DNA from: Clostridia bacterium
Lineage (GTDB): Bacteria; Bacillota; Clostridia; UBA1381
DNA length: 34,772 nucleotides
NCBI GenBank assembly: GCA_017404065.1
Contig: JAFRDB010000013.1
Location: 1 to 34,772, forward strand
Reading direction: 5' to 3'
Below are positions 33,201 to 34,772 of this stretch, in pieces; position 1 is the first letter of the stretch, and the number at the start of each line of letters is the position of its first letter. The position numbers and the translations under genes are program-made. Below the pieces are notes generated by a model. It ran no database searches, was not told the DNA's origin, and saw only the letters and a program-made list of their open reading frames with translations.

Positions 33201-34532
33201 ATGAATGTAGCAGGCAAAGCGGAAATAATCCGTATCAACAGCAACGCCGATGCTATAATTTCGTCTGCGGGTCGAATTTCGACAACAGAAGGCAATGCGT
33301 ATGAGATATATACGCGGTCGCTTGAAAACGGAGTGGATAAGAACGGCGGACTGATAAAAAAGATAATAAGATCCGGTCATACATCGGTAATGGAGCACGC
33401 TGTGGCAAATATTTCGTTTACCAACGTATCGGTTTTTGTCGAGCAGTTTATGATCGAGTTCAGACTTGCATCGTTTACCGTTCAGTCGCGTAGGTATGTT
33501 GATTTTTCGGGCATGGGTTACTATATACCGGAATTTAAGAATGAAAAGGCGCAAAAGCTGTATTGCGAGTATACGGACTGGCTGTTCAGTGAATATTCTC
33601 ATTTTACAGATGCGGGTATCCCTAAGGAGGATGCGCGATTCGTGCTGCCGTACTCGTTCAGAAGTAACTTCTATGTGACCGCAAACATACGTGAGCTTGT
33701 ACACATAATCGAAGAGATGCTGACAGGAAGAGGAGCGGCTTATCCTGAGATAGTAGAGATAGGAAACAGTCTTGCAGATCAGCTTAGAGAAAAAATGCCG
33801 TATCTTGAAACGATGCTACCGCCAAAGAAGGAATTTATGCCGTATGAGCATAGCGTGCCTGAATGTATTCCGCAAAAGAAAAACGAGCTTGTAACGATCA
33901 TCCGCGCTACGGAGGATCCTGTAGCGGCATTGCGTATGGCATATACTCTGGACAAGGACATATCCGTCAGCGAGGCAGAAATGTTAAGAGAGATGTTTGT
34001 CGGTAATCGGCATCGCGAGCTGGAGCAGGTAAGCGTGACGATGCGTTTTAATGATATTTCGCTTGCGGCGGTAACGCATTTGGTGCGGCATAGGATGCAG
34101 TCCATAATCATACCTGAATATGTGCGTGTGTGCAGCTTTGATAACTACATAATTCCGCGCAGCATAGAGGAAGCAGGTGAAACAGAACGGTACAAGGCGA
34201 TATTCAAAAGGAGCTGTGAGGTTTGCAGAGAGCTTGCTGAGCTTGGTATGTACAGCTATGACCGAGCTTATATGTTCCTGAGCGGAATGACAGTGCCTAT
34301 AATGACTACAATGAATGCAAATGAGCTGATGACTTTCTTTAAATTGCGTACCTGTAACCGCGCGCAGTGGGAGATAAAGCGTTATGCAGATGAGCTTTTG
34401 CAAAAGCTCAGGGAACGGTGTCCGTCTCTGTTCTCGCAGTTCGGACCGTCATGCTATGTGCTTGGCTACTGCCCGGAGGGGCGCATGACCTGCGGCAGGC
34501 TGGCAGAGATCGTAGAAAAGTACAGCATGTAG
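33201..34532 (+). CDS. thyX: double-length FAD-dependent thymidylate synthase (tandem ThyX)
   Basis: 443 residues, ATG 33201 (GAGGAAG upstream); usual ThyX is about 220-260. Two ThyX-like halves are joined. The first (1-220) has SGHTSVMEHAVANISF and EFRLASFTVQSRRY, keeping the second part of the RHR-x7-S signature but not its His. The second (221-443) has VRHRMQS with intact RHR, and the C-terminal FFKLRTCNRAQWEIKRYA and GPSCYVLGYCPEGRMTCGR. ThyX makes dTMP from dUMP with methylene-tetrahydrofolate, FAD and NADPH, and its active sites lie between subunits. The two halves probably supply complementary residues, forming a pseudo-dimer. Last gene of the ychF operon; a strong terminator follows. 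Confidence 0.85.
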   Translation: MNVAGKAEIIRINSNADAIISSAGRISTTEGNAYEIYTRSLENGVDKNGGLIKKIIRSGHTSVMEHAVANISFTNVSVFVEQFMIEFRLASFTVQSRRYVDFSGMGYYIPEFKNEKAQKLYCEYTDWLFSEYSHFTDAGIPKEDARFVLPYSFRSNFYVTANIRELVHIIEEMLTGRGAAYPEIVEIGNSLADQLREKMPYLETMLPPKKEFMPYEHSVPECIPQKKNELVTIIRATEDPVAALRMAYTLDKDISVSEAEMLREMFVGNRHRELEQVSVTMRFNDISLAAVTHLVRHRMQSIIIPEYVRVCSFDNYIIPRSIEEAGETERYKAIFKRSCEVCRELAELGMYSYDRAYMFLSGMTVPIMTTMNANELMTFFKLRTCNRAQWEIKRYADELLQKLRERCPSLFSQFGPSCYVLGYCPEGRMTCGRLAEIVEKYSM

Positions 34533-34545
34533 AAAGAACAATAAA

Positions 34546-34589
34546 AGATGTATCCAATCTAAAGGGTTCAGATTGGATACATCTTTTTT
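34546..34589 (+). terminator. strong intrinsic terminator of the ychF-radC-Asp23-thyX operon
   Basis: A perfect 15-bp stem (AGATGTATCCAATCT and its complement) with 9-base loop is followed by six T, 14 bases after the thyX stop. Confidence 0.9.
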
Positions 34590-34641
34590 ACTTTATAAGA
34601 AATTGCACGATAAATTTCAGTTTGTCGGGTTGTTAGTGGGA

Positions 34642-34697
34642 GGCGCAGCCTGTCCTTGCCCGAGGGCAAGGTGGGCTTTGCGAACTCGTTCGCAAAG
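34642..34697. repeat. hairpin-pair intergenic repeat
   Basis: GGC-GCA-GCC, then CCTTGCC/GGCAAGG (34654-34671) and CTTTGCGAAC/GTTCGCAAAG (34676-34697), closely spaced. The layout resembles short palindromic repeats common between genes of gut Clostridia. The remaining bases to 34772 show no gene. Confidence 0.55.
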
Positions 34698-34772
34698 GTC
34701 GGATTGGGGTTTACGGCACTATCGAACGAGATAAATTAGTGGTTTTAAACATAATCTGTGGCTACCGTAGCC

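Overview
The window looks like part of a chromosome from an anaerobic gut Clostridium-type Firmicute (Oscillospirales/Ruminococcaceae-like). The grounds are strong AGGAGG ribosome sites, sigma-A promoters with 17-bp spacers, cohesin/dockerin and S-layer (SLH) surface proteins, a TnpV/TnpW/TnpX mobile element, an Asp23-family protein and ThyX. The species cannot be fixed from sequence alone. The left 14 kb is clearly AT-richer than the housekeeping block that follows.

Positions 1-2135 hold the start of a leftward gene cut by the window edge, a possible 50-residue ORF, and a membrane-anchored TPR protein. Positions 2136-9087 are a leftward three-gene operon for a cell-surface scaffold. In transcription order it encodes an SLH-anchored cohesin protein, a two-cohesin protein, and a 1523-residue adhesin-like protein with its own cohesin and dockerin. 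No catalytic module is present, so this appears to be a structural, cellulosome-like assembly.

Immediately upstream, 9226-10587 looks like an invertible DNA switch, the most interesting feature of the window. A complete tyrosine recombinase gene is bracketed by two identical 27-bp sites in inverted orientation. Each site has inverted arms around a 7-bp asymmetric spacer. Inside, near the right site, an extended -10 promoter points outward to the right, away from the scaffold operon. Inversion would turn it towards that operon, so I propose ON/OFF phase variation of the scaffold; the sequence shown would be the OFF form.

Positions 10701-13896 belong to a Tn4451-like element (tnpV, tnpW, and tnpX, a large serine recombinase). 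It carries long diverged inverted repeats, a 55-bp-period array of four palindromes with compensating stem changes, and a leader with a strong intrinsic terminator. A tRNA-Leu(CAG) gene marks the boundary. Positions 14591-20169 form a tight operon of GluRS, GlnRS, a PLP aminotransferase and TrpRS, followed by a 160-bp multi-hairpin element and a TagO/WecA-type phosphoglycosyl transferase.

Positions 21639-29575 are a type I restriction-modification locus (hsdM, hsdS, an unknown gene with a PD-(D/E)xK-like motif, hsdR). A RelB/YafQ-type toxin-antitoxin module sits in front of hsdR, between an hsdR 5'-end remnant and the intact gene, as if it had inserted with an 812-bp offset duplication. The window ends with UDP-GlcNAc 2-epimerase, then the overlapping genes ychF, radC, an Asp23-family gene and a double-length thyX, closed by a strong terminator.
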